Below, piece after piece: positions 23,401 to 36,386 of a stretch of DNA of 64,000 bases. Location: the NCBI RefSeq assembly GCF_013373865.1, contig NC_050473.1:2914001-2978000 (forward strand), written 5' to 3'. Each line of letters opens with the position of its first letter. Within the stretch, counting starts at the first letter, position 1. The notes under the pieces were generated by a model that did no database searches, was not told where the DNA came from, and saw only the letters and a program-made list of their open reading frames with translations. This DNA comes from Monomorium pharaonis. Lineage: Eukaryota > Arthropoda > Insecta > Hymenoptera > Formicidae. The translations under genes and the position numbers were made by a program.

Positions 23401-26312
23401 TATTCACGGGGATGAGTAATGATCGGTACGCGTTGATTTGTCGCCTGGTTGACAAATTCCCACTACAAAGACTCTCCTCTCGTTGCCAGTGCGATCGCTC
23501 GTCTCAATCGATTTTCTTCGCGAATATCATCAATAATGGATTATTCGACAGACAGAATAGACTTTGAAGAATAAAAATTTAAGCTGATTTAAGTATCGTT
23601 GCGATCGGATGCTTCAATTTTACGTCATTGCCTTCATAATTTTATAATTTTAAATTAAATAAATAAATAACACCAATTTAATAGACAAAAATCAATACTT
23701 TTTATCTTTTGCTTTAGACTTCGCCCGTTTTATTTCACTTGAGACGTCGCAATTGCTTATTATATCAATTTAACGTCATTATTTAAAGCTTTCTCGATTC
23801 TGATAAAATAAATAAATCAATTAAATAGACTATAATTAGTTCATCTACAGGAAACTGCTGTAAAAATCGTGTCTAAAAATAAAAATTTCCATGCGACGAT
23901 ACTGTTACTTTTCTCATGTGCTTTTAATGTTCTCGTAGTTTGTTCGTTTTATATGTATCTTTAAAATCTCTACTGCCACTTGAGAGTTTTTATCGTTAAC
24001 AGAACGAACAGTTTGAAGCAGACGTAACTGCATTGTGGAATCTGCCGCGTATCCATAGAGAAGTATACGCTTCATCGTTGAATTTCGGCACGAACCCGTC
24101 ATTTGTCATCTTACGGGTGCTCATTACCCGTCGGCTCGCGCGATTTTCTACAAACGATTTCACGACGAGCGTTATTAGCCTCATCGTCTCATCCCTCTTT
24201 CCACCGCGACTCCTTAGCTCGATAAAACGTCTCGACGGTGACTCATCGATCACTTTGAGTCCGTCACGAGTTTAAGAGAGACCTTCCCGAGACCACGTGT
24301 CGTCTCACCGTGGCGACACTTATTCGCTGACATTGATGTAAAGCACTTATGCCGATACCTCCTTTGCCAAAGTGCATCTCCGAATAACCGTACGCTGATG
24401 TACTTCACGACGATTTTAAGAAAGGTAACGACTTTCACATTTCTCGTCGGCAGCAAAAAGCGCATTATATATACATATATATCGTATCTTGCGCATCATG
24501 ACTTTTTTATTTTTTGATCCCTTGTTTGTAATTTATACATTTAAACAGCCTAACAATATCGTCTCAAAGCTGATCCTTCAATTAGATATATATTTTGCCT
24601 CGAGTGCCTGAAACTGGATACCGCGTGTATAGGCGGCCTTTACGTCAAGCGTAGCGGTATAACGTAGAGACGTTTTGGAGTCGTGTCATCGGCGGTAACG
24701 TATGTTTACCGTTTGGCTATCCGAACAGAGACTAATTGCCCAAAGAACGGACTCCGCACCCTTTCTCACCCTCGTCGTCAAAGAGTTCAGAGATTGCGAG
24801 AACCCCCCGTCGACCTCTTCTCCCAACTCACCCCCTGTGTTCCGACACGTGCTTTCGTGCACGCGCACTTTTCCCCGCGATAACAGAACACGCGACGTAT
24901 AAATTAACTTTCTTGCGCACGAAGCAAACATAATTTTTTTTCCTTCCCCCTTTTTTATAGATATTCCTCAATTGCCTGCGAGATATTTCGCGAGAGACTG
25001 CGTGAGTAAAAATACTTCCGCGTTCTGCGAGAAGTAGAAATGTGTGTTCCTTCTTCAGGCAGTTCGTGTCTACAATCGTCTCTAACTAAAGACAGAAAGA
25101 ACGTCGTTTATTGTAGCGAATTTATAGCAATATTTGAGTGCCGTTAGATTGTGGCGAATGACAAAAGCGACGAGGAAAGGACTCGATAATGATTATTCGG
25201 ACTGGATTTATTCTATTAATGTTCGCACATCTGTAGAACGTTTATAGATGTTTGTAAAGACACATCCTGCGTTATCTGTGATTTTTGAAAATGTGTCATA
25301 ATGTTAATGACAAAATGATGCGCCGTTTAAGCGAAAATTATGAAAGCAGCGCGAAATCAACATTGATCAATTCCCAATCACGTAGATAATTATTGCCTTT
25401 CGTATTTGCGCGTTCCATACCGTGATTGTATAAATTAATCGACGATTTGTCGTCACTTTTTTTATTGTCTGGTTATTTGCAGAACTGTTTACCCGTGTCT
25501 TTGCGAAGAGCGAAATCAGAGAATACCAAAACATAATACTGTTTGGAGGATAAACACTGATCCGAATAGCCATTACCGCGCAATATCCGACGAGCTCGAA
25601 ACTCCTCGTGCACTCTCGGGGGAAAAATTTCATCTACTACCGCATCGCCGTCCGAGAAAGACGTCCTTGCGAAAAATGCAATTCGGAATGAGCCGCATTG
25701 TTTGTCCCCTCTAATTGCACGCGACGTGGATTCGCGGCGCGGTACATTAAATTCTCGCCGTGTAATAAAACAGCGCAAGGAATACGTTACGGTTGAAAAA
25801 TAACGTCTCGACGGCCTCGGAGAGGTGTTTCAACATTATTGTACTAGTGAATTAAATCGCGCTCGATTCATCGGTCGCTCGGTAACAAGCAGCCCCGACG
25901 TTCGATCATTTTTCAAACTAGTACCAACCCCTCCCCCTCCCTCTCCCCCTCCGTTCGCCTTCCGTCGCAACGTAATGTCGTAAATGAGAGGTGCACTACG
26001 TCTTCCCTCTTTCTGTGAGGCTCGCCATTACAAGCGAGGTTTCGCCTCACCTCGCTCTTCCCCACGCCCCCATCCGCGAAATTCGACCGTGCTAAACTAG
26101 ACTCCCCGTCTCTCATTTTCCCGTACTTTTCTTTAACGCCGAGTTCACCAACTCGATACCAGCTCTGTAAATGCAACCACTTTCAAGAAAGGTTTCGTGA
26201 GAGTCGACAAAAGAGTCGGACTTCGTATTTACAAAACCCGGTCTTTTCAAATTTGTGAGTACACACAATTGCCTTTTCAACAAAGTTAATCACTTTCGCC
26301 CTCTTCACCTCG

Positions 26313-26315
<3 letters not shown>

Positions 26316-26393
<78 letters not shown>
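26316..26393. repeat. (CT)n microsatellite, about 78 bp
   Basis: CT repeat on the plus strand with one TT interruption near 26336-26338. It gives a GA tract in the channel pre-mRNA and forms the start of a long pyrimidine-rich region up to about 26535. Confidence 0.97.
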
Positions 26394-26397
<4 letters not shown>

Positions 26398-26561
26398 GCA
26401 TTTTCTCTCGTTGCACTCGCATTCACTCCTCACTACAACGACTATCATTCCGACTCATTTCCTCTCTCGCACTCCCATTCGCTCTCCCTTTCTCTTTCCG
26501 TTCTCTTATCATCTTTTCTTTTTTTCTCTTTATTCTGGAAACGATACAGATACCCTCCATT

Positions 26562-26681
26562 ATGCTTGAACTGCAGAAGCCGGGACAGTCGGCCGCGACG
26601 AGCGAGGCTCCGGGGATTGCCGCCCGCTACGATTCTGCCAACACAACAACAACATGGCCGCTTCACGAGTCTAATTCCTAG
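26562..26681 (+). other. Candidate small ORF, 39 residues
   Basis: The ATG follows a very long plus-strand pyrimidine tract and possible acceptors (ATACAG at about 26550, CTGCAG at about 26576). The frame reads MLELQKPGQSAATSEAPGIA at its start and ends WPLHESNS. Its composition looks more protein-like than the surroundings, but no family is recognised. A second small ORF follows at 26720. It might be a plus-strand exon nested in the channel intron; there is no independent support. Confidence 0.2.
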
Positions 26682-26719
26682 GCATCTAAGTTCACTAAGG
26701 GACTAACTTAGGAGAGACA

Positions 26720-26827
26720 ATGGAACCGCCGGCGTTCCCGCGAACGCAAATTGGGAAGGATGAAATCCCAGCGCGAGCTGAAGATTCTAATGATACACCG
26801 AAATTGACGCTCGAATCGTTCAAGTAA
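26720..26827 (+). other. Candidate small ORF, 35 residues
   Basis: This frame runs from ATG in the context GAGACAATGG, a reasonable translation start, to TAA. It begins MEPPAFPRTQIGKDEIPARA and ends LTLESFK. It lies 38 bases after the preceding small ORF, on the same strand but in another frame. Possible donors (CAG|GTGTAT near 26858 and GAG|GTAAAC near 26872) follow. It is not recognised. Confidence 0.2.
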
Positions 26828-29800
26828 TGCAAATCAAAAGCGTTTACTGCCACGTCAGGTGTATTTCCCGAGGTAAACGTGAGAAATTTGCAAATTTCCC
26901 TGTATGCGTCTTAACGATCTAACGATGCAACTGCGAGAGATCTGCACGCTAATTACGAATGACAATCGGCCTGTTCTTTGAACCAAACTGAAAACTTTTT
27001 CTCTCTATCTATTATTATAATAAAATATTTAACAAAAGTAAGGACATTTTAGTTTTTATTTAATTTCACAAATATTTTTTAAATTTTATATACATATACA
27101 TTGTTTTAAGTACGTACAATAAATATACATATTACAAGTTCAACTACAAGAGACAGACCTAGTGGCAAACGTGGCGATGCGGAAAATTGACGATTACCGG
27201 CGTTTTGTGACCATTCCAAATCAGACGGAGAGAAATCCGCGTCAGCGGCGACGACAACGCGCGCGTTGTCGGGACGGGACAATCGATCAATCGGCTCTGG
27301 CGATCTCGTTCCAATCGCGTTCGATCGAATCGCACGGTAATGCGATAAAACATTTAAGCGCTGCAACAGCATTTAAGTCCGAGCGTGGCGCGTTGCGTAT
27401 CTCGCGTAGCGTAATGGGTGCTTTGTCAATCGATTTAGCAACCGATTAGCCCATGATTAATTCGTATAAGTTAATTCGAAGTACCGATTATGTTACGAAC
27501 GACGTTAAATTACACGATATTATTATTGAAACGTGTCCTGCATAGCGGTCGCGCACCATTTGCAACGCATAGAAACGCGTGAATTACGTCATACCGAATT
27601 CTAAAGGCCACGGGGATTTTGATATCGGTATGGAGCCGGCGTTTTGTACATTCCACTCGATGCTCCCAAAAATAGAGATCTCTTTTTTAAATTCAGCACT
27701 CGCGTAACTGTAGTTGACTTTACGCAATCCATAATTTGCGTCAGAATTCAAGATAAAATTCTCCTTATAATTTACGTGCTGCGTACATAGATCATGTAAT
27801 ATATAATCAACATAATATTTTTATAATGTATTATATTAATAATATATTTTATGGAAGTACATTTTAATCTCCTTTAAATGTTTTTCAAATTACGGCGCAT
27901 TAATTTTTCAATAAAATTATGAAAATTATATATTATATGCATATATGTAAATCGTCTAAAGCTTGCGAAAGACATTTATCCATTGTAATTTCCGCAAATA
28001 CATCTCAATCGTAATTCGTAATGAAACGAAAATTATTGACTTACATTACTCCGTGATGCTTCCGTAAAGCCGATCGCGTTCAGGACACATTAAGGATTCG
28101 TCCGGAAATCGTCACGTTAGTTGAAAGTCCATCCATGAATTCAACGGACGCCGGCGCAATTCAGCCTTACCCGGAGAGAGAGGCACTGTTGCATAACGAA
28201 CGACTGCGACAATGACAGTCGGGTATTCGCGTAACACCCCGTTTGCATCCAAATGGTATACGAGAATTTGAATCCGACTTACGCGAGATGGAGAGCGCTC
28301 GCCGTCGGTCTAGTGGGACCTCGCTCTCTCGGCGATATGCGCGGCCGTACACTAGGCTACAGGACACGTTCCAATAACATGTATTGTATTTTCCGATGAA
28401 TGTGACGCGCTTTCGAAAATACGCGAACCGACCGGAAAACCGGGAGAACCGTGGGGAAGAGAGAAATAAACGTAATTATTGCGCCAACAGCGCGTTCTCT
28501 CGCGAGACGCTAATTTCTCGTCGATAGATTGGAGTGTTCGCGCGCATCGATTTATGACATTTATTGAAATCATGGAGGATGCAGAAAATTTCGAAAGTAG
28601 ACATCAACGTAAATAATTTACACCGTTTCGACGTGTGACGTTTAAACGTAATTTTTTCTTTTTCGCTCTTTTTTTAATATTTACAATTAAAATATTAATT
28701 GAAAGTAATCTGTCAATTTAACTGTCCATTTCTGGATACATATGTCCAAACATTTTCTTCCTTACTCTTGAAACTCCTCCGGTTTCTACAACATTACATA
28801 CATGGTCTTTTTTACGGCGCATTTTATCGCGCCGGACAGCTTGATGGATCGCGAGTCGCGTGGCAGCAAGGACGAATGTCGTAAAGTAAATAAGATTATG
28901 CACCGACTACCTGTTGATCCGCGTCATAGCCTGAAGAAGCTATCAGTTTTTAGAATGGCATAACATTCGGTGCGAATGCAAGTTGTACTCGAGCCTCATT
29001 GCTGGAACTTCGAGATCGTGCAGCTCGAAACTTCGAGATTGATCGAGGTATCTCGAAACTAATATGTGCCGATATCAACGTAAAAATCTACGAAGGGTTC
29101 GCCTACAAGGGTTTGGAGAAGTTTAAAAAAAAGTCTTAGAAATAAAAAGTCAATTCATCTTCCCCGAGTTTCTCGACAGGTAAAACTATTTTTACGCTGA
29201 ACCGTTCGATACGAATGTACTAATTAGAGAGCTGAGGGGAATAGATAACGTTTTAGAAATATATAAAAGGGTTCAGTAATCTCATTTCACTTTCAGAAAG
29301 ATTGCGGTAACCCGGGAAAGTGAGACTCTGATCAATTCTTTCGTACTACTTCTCGAGCAGCGTAATTGTTCGGGGGATAACAAGTCCGATCGTATATACA
29401 AGAAATAACGCGACACTCGGGAAATATGGTTCCCGCGTTGCTAAGCTTGTTAACAGTAAGTAACTTCGTAAGGAAGAGAATTTCCGAGATATGTTTACTA
29501 ACGCTTTGTAACTTGAAAATTGCACAGAACGGCTCTTTGTATAGCAATTTTCGAGATAATTGGTTGTCTAGTTTCCCTATTCGAATATTGTACATTATGT
29601 ATACCTAAAAACTCGCAAGTACTTATTTAGATCATACGTCTATGCGATATTTCGCACTGACGCAAACCCTGTTGCGTCAATAGTTTGATATATGCCGGTG
29701 CTCTCGCCGATAATTTTTGACCCGAGAGGCGAGCGAAGGACCAGAAGAAAGCGCGACATGCCGACGTTCCATTCTCTCTTAAGCTTCGTCATGACGAGAT

Positions 29801-29920
29801 CAGGCGCACGCGATAAAAAGGAAAGGAAAAAAAAAAGAAGAAGAAAACGAAAGGGGGGCAGCGAGGAGCAAAAGTATATGTATGTGTAGTATGTGTTTCG
29901 GTAGAGATTATGTCACTCAC

Positions 29921-30811
29921 TCGGCGTTGGTCTCCGGCGTGGGCAGATCACCGATGGTCGTCAGCGTCAGGGTGGACCAGTAGAGGGAGCCGAGATACTT
30001 CCTGGTCAGGGTTTCGTACGGACCGGGCCGGTACGGGTACACCCAGTCGCCCTGGAAGCCTTCGGCTTCGCTCAGCAAGTAGTAAAAGCAGCCGAACCAG
30101 TGCGCCAGTATGAGCAGTATGTGAATGAGATTCAGCACGCGCCAGAGATTCGGATAGACCGTACGCGACTCCACCATATAGTAATAATTGTACACGCGGT
30201 AGATCTTGAGGAACCTGGGAAACCTCAGCATGGGATTGCTGCCGAGGTTCACCTGGAGCAGATCGAGCGGCAGCAGCGCGAACAAATCCAGAACGAAAGA
30301 CTTGGACTTAAGATAGTGACCGGCGAGCTTCCGACTGTTATAGACCATCAGGCCTTGCTCCAGGTAGCCGGTGCGAAACTGCACCACCACGTCCAGGAAG
30401 AACACGGCGTCAGTAAAGCCGTCGCAGGCGAGCCAGGTGGTGGGCGCCAGCGCCTGCAACTCCGGCAGACTCTGACGGACGATCAGCGTCCAGAGGTTGT
30501 ACAGGACGCAAGCCGACAGCAACATCAGCCAGTAATAGTAGAAGTTCTCGTCAGGATTAACCACGGTCTTGGGTGGTTTCTGAGGCCTACGGGGTCGCCT
30601 GCGGCGTCGGCTACCCGTCTCCTTGTCGGTCGCGTCCCCATCGCCCTCACCGGTGTCGAGAGTCTCCTGACTCTCTGGTATTTGTCGAGTGGAGAACCTT
30701 TTCAGAAACGAATCTTCGCGCTTCAGCGGCGGCTTCTTTTGAATCGTGGTGATCGCCGAGGTCAGCTGCACGGTCGTGCGCAGTTTCATCCATCGTTGAT
30801 TGCTCTTCGTT
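29921..30811 (-). CDS. Cngl: CNG channel exon: S1-S5 transmembrane core and pore
   Basis: This is the main membrane exon (residues 159-456 of the visible protein). The acceptor is TTTCTGCCCGCAG and the donor is GTGAGTGACA, which splits the codon GA|G. An in-frame ATG at 30789 is internal. Before the membrane domain lies a basic run (RRRRRPRRPQKPPK) near residues 227-240. Approximate segments are S1 250-270, S2 284-304, S3 330-350, S4 352-370 (RFPRFLKIYRV), S5 382-406 and pore helix plus filter 432-451. The pore reads STLTLTTIGDLPTP, matching the CNG selectivity filter TIG; Asp447 stands where vertebrate CNGA subunits have Glu. The segments YPNLWRV and WVYPYRPGPYETLTRKY before the pore are strongly CNG-like. 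S6 begins in the next exon, 22.7 kb away. Confidence 0.93.
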
Positions 30812-33232
30812 CTGCGGGCAGAAAGATAAATAGGTCGCCAGTCAAAGACAAAAAAAAAACGGAGCGCGGATCCCGCGAATCCGCTCGGTCGAACCTGCTC
30901 CTGTCAATTCAGCTTTATAGTAAACATTAATTTTAACATAACACTAATCCAAAGTAAGTTGGAAAAATTCTCAAGCCTACAATAAACATATAAATGACAC
31001 ACCCGATTATGTCGCTCCTTTAATCAGGTTATCATGTTAACTTTCGTTCGACGTAAGTAATGAAAAGATAAAAATCACCATTGTTCACAGATTGATTGCA
31101 GATCAAAAAAAAATACAGTTCATAAACCGTGTATAAAGGCAATATCTGAGTAATACCAAGGAAAAAACGACTGTCGGCTAGAGATATCTTAACTATCGTA
31201 GACATAAGAGCAATATCTTCAATTATAAAAATATTAATTCCACGTAGCCCCACGTTCTTCTCTCGTCTGGTTAAATGGAGTCGTTTTAAATGCGTAGCTA
31301 AATATTGAGGGCTAATTAAACATCAACGATCAGGAAATCGTCCGTGAAAATAAAACGCCCTCGCAAACATTATATGTACGTAAGCACTCGATATATTGGG
31401 ATCGTAATTCCGTCCGGAATATTTTCGATGCACTTATTCGAGTGATATGCGGTGAATAATTTTTTTTTTTCATCGAAGGGAAGAATTTAATAAAATTATT
31501 TAATGAAAGAACGATTTAATGAAAGAACTTGTATTGTTTAAATATCAACGCTATGCATTTTCGATATGCGGCGGCAAATTTACGTCACGCGCTATTTTAT
31601 CAGATTTAATCGTACGCATTGATCTATGAATTATCAGACGGCGCGGCGTTTATACGCGAAAAGATAAAATTCAAACGTGATAAAGAGGCTTTCAATGCGC
31701 GCGATACAAAATGCCGTTAGAGATATCCTCTATTCAATCGATCGAAATCCCGTCCTGCGACAAATCCGACTATTTTTCCAGCTGTTCCTTCGCGGCAAAG
31801 AAACCGATAAGCACGAATTGTCGCACAATAAATAATCATACGTCTCTCGAGTTTATCTATGAGAATTAAGTGAATCGTGTTATATACAAGTATCCCCCTG
31901 CAGGAACCGAGTATGTACTTTAAAGACTGATTTATCCGGACGGAAACAATCTGTTCCGATGACGCGTGCCGGGTTTATGAAAGTACCAATGGGTAAAATC
32001 ATTTATCATCCAAATAAGGAGTGCAGATCAATGAGGGTCAATATTTTCTGCTTCTCGCGTTCTCGAATGTCATATTTTCTTTTCAAATATAATATGAGTG
32101 AAAAAATTATATTCTTATTAACGCACATCACCTTGTAAATTGTTAATTTTTAAAAATGTGACGAAACACGAAGCTGCAAAAACAATCACTGCAATTTCAC
32201 AATCTCAATATTATTTTAAACAATGAAAATTTGAATGTAAATTAATCCCCCGTTAATTGTGCTGCTTTTTATGCGGGGATGCAATTGAGTACTTTCCAAC
32301 ACACGCATTACGTATCCACTTTCATTATTTTCCGCAATGTTATACAATTAAATAAAAAATATCGAAAATATATCGTTTATGTAATATAAAATTTCTTCAA
32401 ATTAAAAGTAATAAATACGATAATATCTAGAATTGTAGATGAATTTGGGACAGGCGTGGTAAACTACTCGAACAATTTATCAAATTTTCAAATCTACGGA
32501 GAGAATATTTTACATCTCGCGCATGAAAACCGATTAATTAGGAAATACTGTGTGATTTTCGGAATCATGAATCACTCTTACAAAAGAGATATCGCTGGCG
32601 AATGCATCGTCGCACTCCCGCGGAATTCGAGTCAACCGTATCTATCGTCGCAAAAGATACGATACGATTGCGGCTGATAGATACGATTAATCCGCTCGCA
32701 CGTGGAGAGACGACGAATTCGCGTTTTCGAGATTTAGTGAGACATGCGAGTTTCGCCGCAGTCGTACGCGCGTATATCGTCCTGAAGGAAATACGATCGC
32801 ACGACGCACAAGCGTGACTTTTAATCGGGATTCCACGTGACTGCAAATGCCGAGAGTTCCTCTCGGATTCTTTCTCGGAGATCTCATGCACACATGAGCC
32901 TCGTCGCGCGACGTCACGCAGGAATCGCGCAGAAAACACATCACAAGACGCCTTCGTTCCGCAGTCCTCGCTATCATCTATTTATCTAACAAACATACAC
33001 GAAGGTATATGAAGGTACATGGGTACATATGCCTACTATTCGTTCCATTCTTCAAACCTAATGAAACGGGAGGAATACATCATTCTTTTTTTAAAAATCT
33101 TTTCGAGAAGGTCAAATACACACTCGTCGTACTCTCTAAGGTCTATACAAGATAGGTAGTTCTTGCTTGAAATTAGAAACGAGCGAGAATCGAGATCAGA
33201 TCAATTAGCTAAAGTGTCAGATGGATAGGAGG

Positions 33233-33233
33233 C

Positions 33234-33290
<57 letters not shown>

Positions 33291-33340
33291 TACAGACGGA
33301 CAGACAAACAAACAGACAGACAGATAGACAGAGACAGAGA
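33233..33340. repeat. (CAGA)n tetranucleotide microsatellite
   Basis: CAGA units run nearly pure to about 33290 and become imperfect (GACGGA, CAAACAAA, GATAGA) to about 33340. The Cys/Leu/Ser/Val-repeat frame on the minus strand is an artefact of it. Confidence 0.97.
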
Positions 33341-34567
33341 CACTGAAAAATTGCATACGTTAGACAAAGACAGAAACTAAAGGTCATTATTATGCCACTA
33401 CGCATTCTTGAATTGTTAATGTAACATTCATGTACTGTGTTCTAGCGTAAGATGTAAGTGTAGTGTTGTGTCGTTCGCGCTTGTATTATATAATCCTGTA
33501 AACTGGAACGCATTCTGATGCTGCAGATCTTTCTTCCTTACCGCTATAATAAATTACGTTTTTTTTTTTCTATTGAGGGATAATTCGAACACCCAACGCT
33601 GCGTCAGTAAACGTGTTTATTTTAAATGTCAGTTGAATCTATTCTAAAGCAATTCTACCGTTAGTATCGAGTTAGAATAATCGTTTCGCTTATGGAAATT
33701 CAACTGTCATCTACGTGAAAAAATATCCCGAAAGGAAACACTTCGGAGTATCATAAATTAATAACTTTTGGCGACCGCGATATTTACCGATGGCTTTCTA
33801 TATTGTAAAAAAAAAGGAGAGAGAAATAAAATTTAAAGTATTCGGGATTTTGAGGTGTGCACGACGGTTAAAAATTCGCGAATATATCAATGCCGATGTA
33901 ACGCGAAACGATTGCCACGCGGGCTAGCTCGTTTCAAATCGTACACCAATACCAATATCAATAGACCAATACCAATAGAGGAGAAATATTTCATTCGCGG
34001 TGTGAGATTAATCGTGATCAGTCGCTCGGCGGCTATTAATTCAAGCGTATCGCATTTCCTGGTCAATCGGATCGCGCCACGATACAAAGCAAATGGTGAA
34101 AATAAGCCGTGCTATCGATACGTGTGTATTCATCAGCGCGCTAAATGCACGAATGACAGGGCAGAGTGCACGAATTCCGCTTCTACAACGACATGTACCA
34201 TTCTCTCGCTACCGGATGCTCCTTGCGTCGCCGTTCGTTTCAATTTAATATTAATGATTTAGTACCCACAAAGAAACTTGCGCGGTAACCGAGATGTCTC
34301 GTTGATCATCTCAGTGAAAGTATTCGATTAAAGTTGGCAAATTTCACTTGCAAATTACAAGCAAGCGGATCGTTGATCAGTGGAATAAAGCCGCCGAGCG
34401 AGCAATCAACGTGTAAATTCGTGTAGTAAGTTTATTATCAACGTTTGAAATTTCCAAGTCTCAACGGATATCAGAGAACAGATGCAGCGGTCACCTGTCA
34501 GCTAATCTAATACAGAATGGAACACGAGTCGTACAGTAATCTGAGGTAACAAAGTAGGAGAACGGCA

Positions 34568-34639
<72 letters not shown>
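34568..34639. repeat. (GA)n microsatellite, about 72 bp
   Basis: GA repeat on the plus strand with two AAAG interruptions. It is a CU tract in the channel pre-mRNA, in the intron upstream of the transmembrane exon. Confidence 0.97.
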
Positions 34640-36034
34640 GATAGGATAGAATTGCAGTGAGCCAGTAGCAAGTTACTTTCGTGCGGTTTCATGTCGAATG
34701 CAGGGTGACGTTCACGAGGTAAAACGATCGGATCGACACTCGAGCCTTTCGCAACACTTACCCGCAATTCCGTCATTTAATAATACCGACATACTTTAAG
34801 GCAATTATATTAAATTGTAAGTTCAACACGACGCGCGCGTCCGTCGATAATCGATCGTCTAGAATTACGTATGCAAATGTGTTGTTATAGATCGCCATTT
34901 ATTCGATTGTATTTTACGTGATTGATGCAAAGATAAATGTGTCTGACACATGACATTTTGTCACACTCTACAAAGTGTAACAAAGGTGTAATAAAAGTTG
35001 CACTTTTAAAAAAACGTTTTTCGATTTCAGTTAGTTTCCCCGCACATCGCTTTACAAGAATGTTACCTTCGGCACTAAATTTATCTAACTGAATCGGCAC
35101 TTTTGTGATTCTTTTTTTATAGTCAAAATCAATAGTTACAAAGTCGATAATCTCGTACGCGACCTACGCCGTTGCCTTCGACACGGCGATGTTTTTCTTC
35201 CATACAAACCTTATTGCAGATCGTACATTTACTTAGTGAAGTTTCGTGCCCTCGTAAAATTTTTACGTTCCTTCGTTTTACGTCGGTGATCGGCCGTGGT
35301 ATCGCGATAGGAACAACATCAAAACAGAACTGCAACGTGCTCGCAGTCGAGAGACGTTCTTGAATAATTCACTCGTTGTTGAAAATCCGCGAAATGCTTT
35401 TAAAACTAGTCTCGAGGACCGGAACGTAGTTCAAAAAATCGGAATCCCTCGTAGTGTTCGATTCTATCGTGTACACGGAATGAATAATTGACAAGATGCA
35501 AACACCGGCGCGCGAAATCTTCAATACTATTTTAAAAACAAAACCACTTCCGTAAGTCCCGAGACTTTTCTTCCTTTCAAAAAATCGTGTGTAAGTTAGC
35601 GACTAGAAATTCTAACGAACCAACAAACATTTTATTGTCAATGATTTTAAATAATACCGTAACTGCCAGAAAAAAATTAAAGTATAAAATAATTTCGAAT
35701 CTAGTAAAATCTTGAATACAATTGAGTTATTTATTATAATAATTAATGTGTATAAAAATATACAAAATTTAAAATCTTCTTGATTCACGTTATTCATTAA
35801 TTAATTACTTAACCAATTTCAAGTTGAGATCTCATAAAAAAAAACAATTATTTCTTCACGAATAATTTTTATATTGCACGATAAGGAACACTGTGCGAGA
35901 CGTGTAACGCTTTTAAAAATAAAGTTCCAAAAGCACACATGTTGACTACAAGTGAATGCTTCAAGGCACCGTGCCGAGCTCCCAACGCAATTCGTGACAG
36001 TTTTGCGTGTATGCCTATGTCAGTGTGTCAGACT

Positions 36035-36068
<34 letters not shown>
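36035..36068. repeat. (GT)n microsatellite
   Basis: GT repeat with a TATG interruption near its end. It lies about 50 bases downstream, on the gene strand, of the 5' splice site at 36119, where it becomes an AC tract. Confidence 0.95.
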
Positions 36069-36119
36069 CGGATGACAGTGCCAGAGGTTACCGTCCATAT
36101 CTGCTAATGGCGGGAGTAC

Positions 36120-36386
36120 CTCTTGATTTTGCGTAGAGAGGAATATAACGCCATGACCGCGCGTACGTTACTCCATTTTTGCGAGCCCCTCGAGCTACGG
36201 GACCTCCTGGCTGCTGCTGCTGCTGCTGCCGCTGCGGGTATCTCTGTATCGAGGGCGTAGCTCTCCTGCGATTCCGAGGTGGTCGAGGTGGCGGCAGGCC
36301 CAGCAACAGCACCAGCCGACCTGCTCGCGAAGACTCGTCGATGATGGTCCGAGATGGCGTTTCGCCGACGGTAGATCTCCGATGAC
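36120..36386 (-). CDS. Cngl: CNG channel exon: basic/alanine-tract N-terminal region
   Basis: This exon encodes residues 70-158 of the visible protein. The acceptor is TCTTCTTCGCAG with a good pyrimidine tract, and the donor is GTACTC after AAGAG. It enters and leaves in phase 2: Arg is completed at both junctions. The product begins SSEIYRRRNAISDHH, has a run of nine alanines encoded by a GCA/GCG repeat, and ends in KWSNVRAVMALYSSLRKIK, which looks like a structured amphipathic stretch leading to the pre-S1 region. A second frame is also open across the whole exon and would read the repeat as glutamine. The alanine frame was chosen because only it matches the phases of both neighbouring exons. 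The repeat makes length polymorphism likely. Confidence 0.72.

Larger units (their letters stand above)
30812..36119 (-). other. CNG intron, 5.3 kb
   Basis: It runs from donor GTACTC at 36119 to acceptor CCCGCAG ending at 30812; phase 2 on both sides restores Arg. It contains a GACA repeat (33233-33340) and a GA repeat (34568-34639). Otherwise it is AT-rich with CpG-containing patches and no recognised gene. Confidence 0.8.

Noticed and set aside
22922..23567. Overlapping open frames on both strands of about 100-130 residues
   Set aside because: No domain is recognised, and frames on both strands over the same CpG-containing DNA suggest chance.
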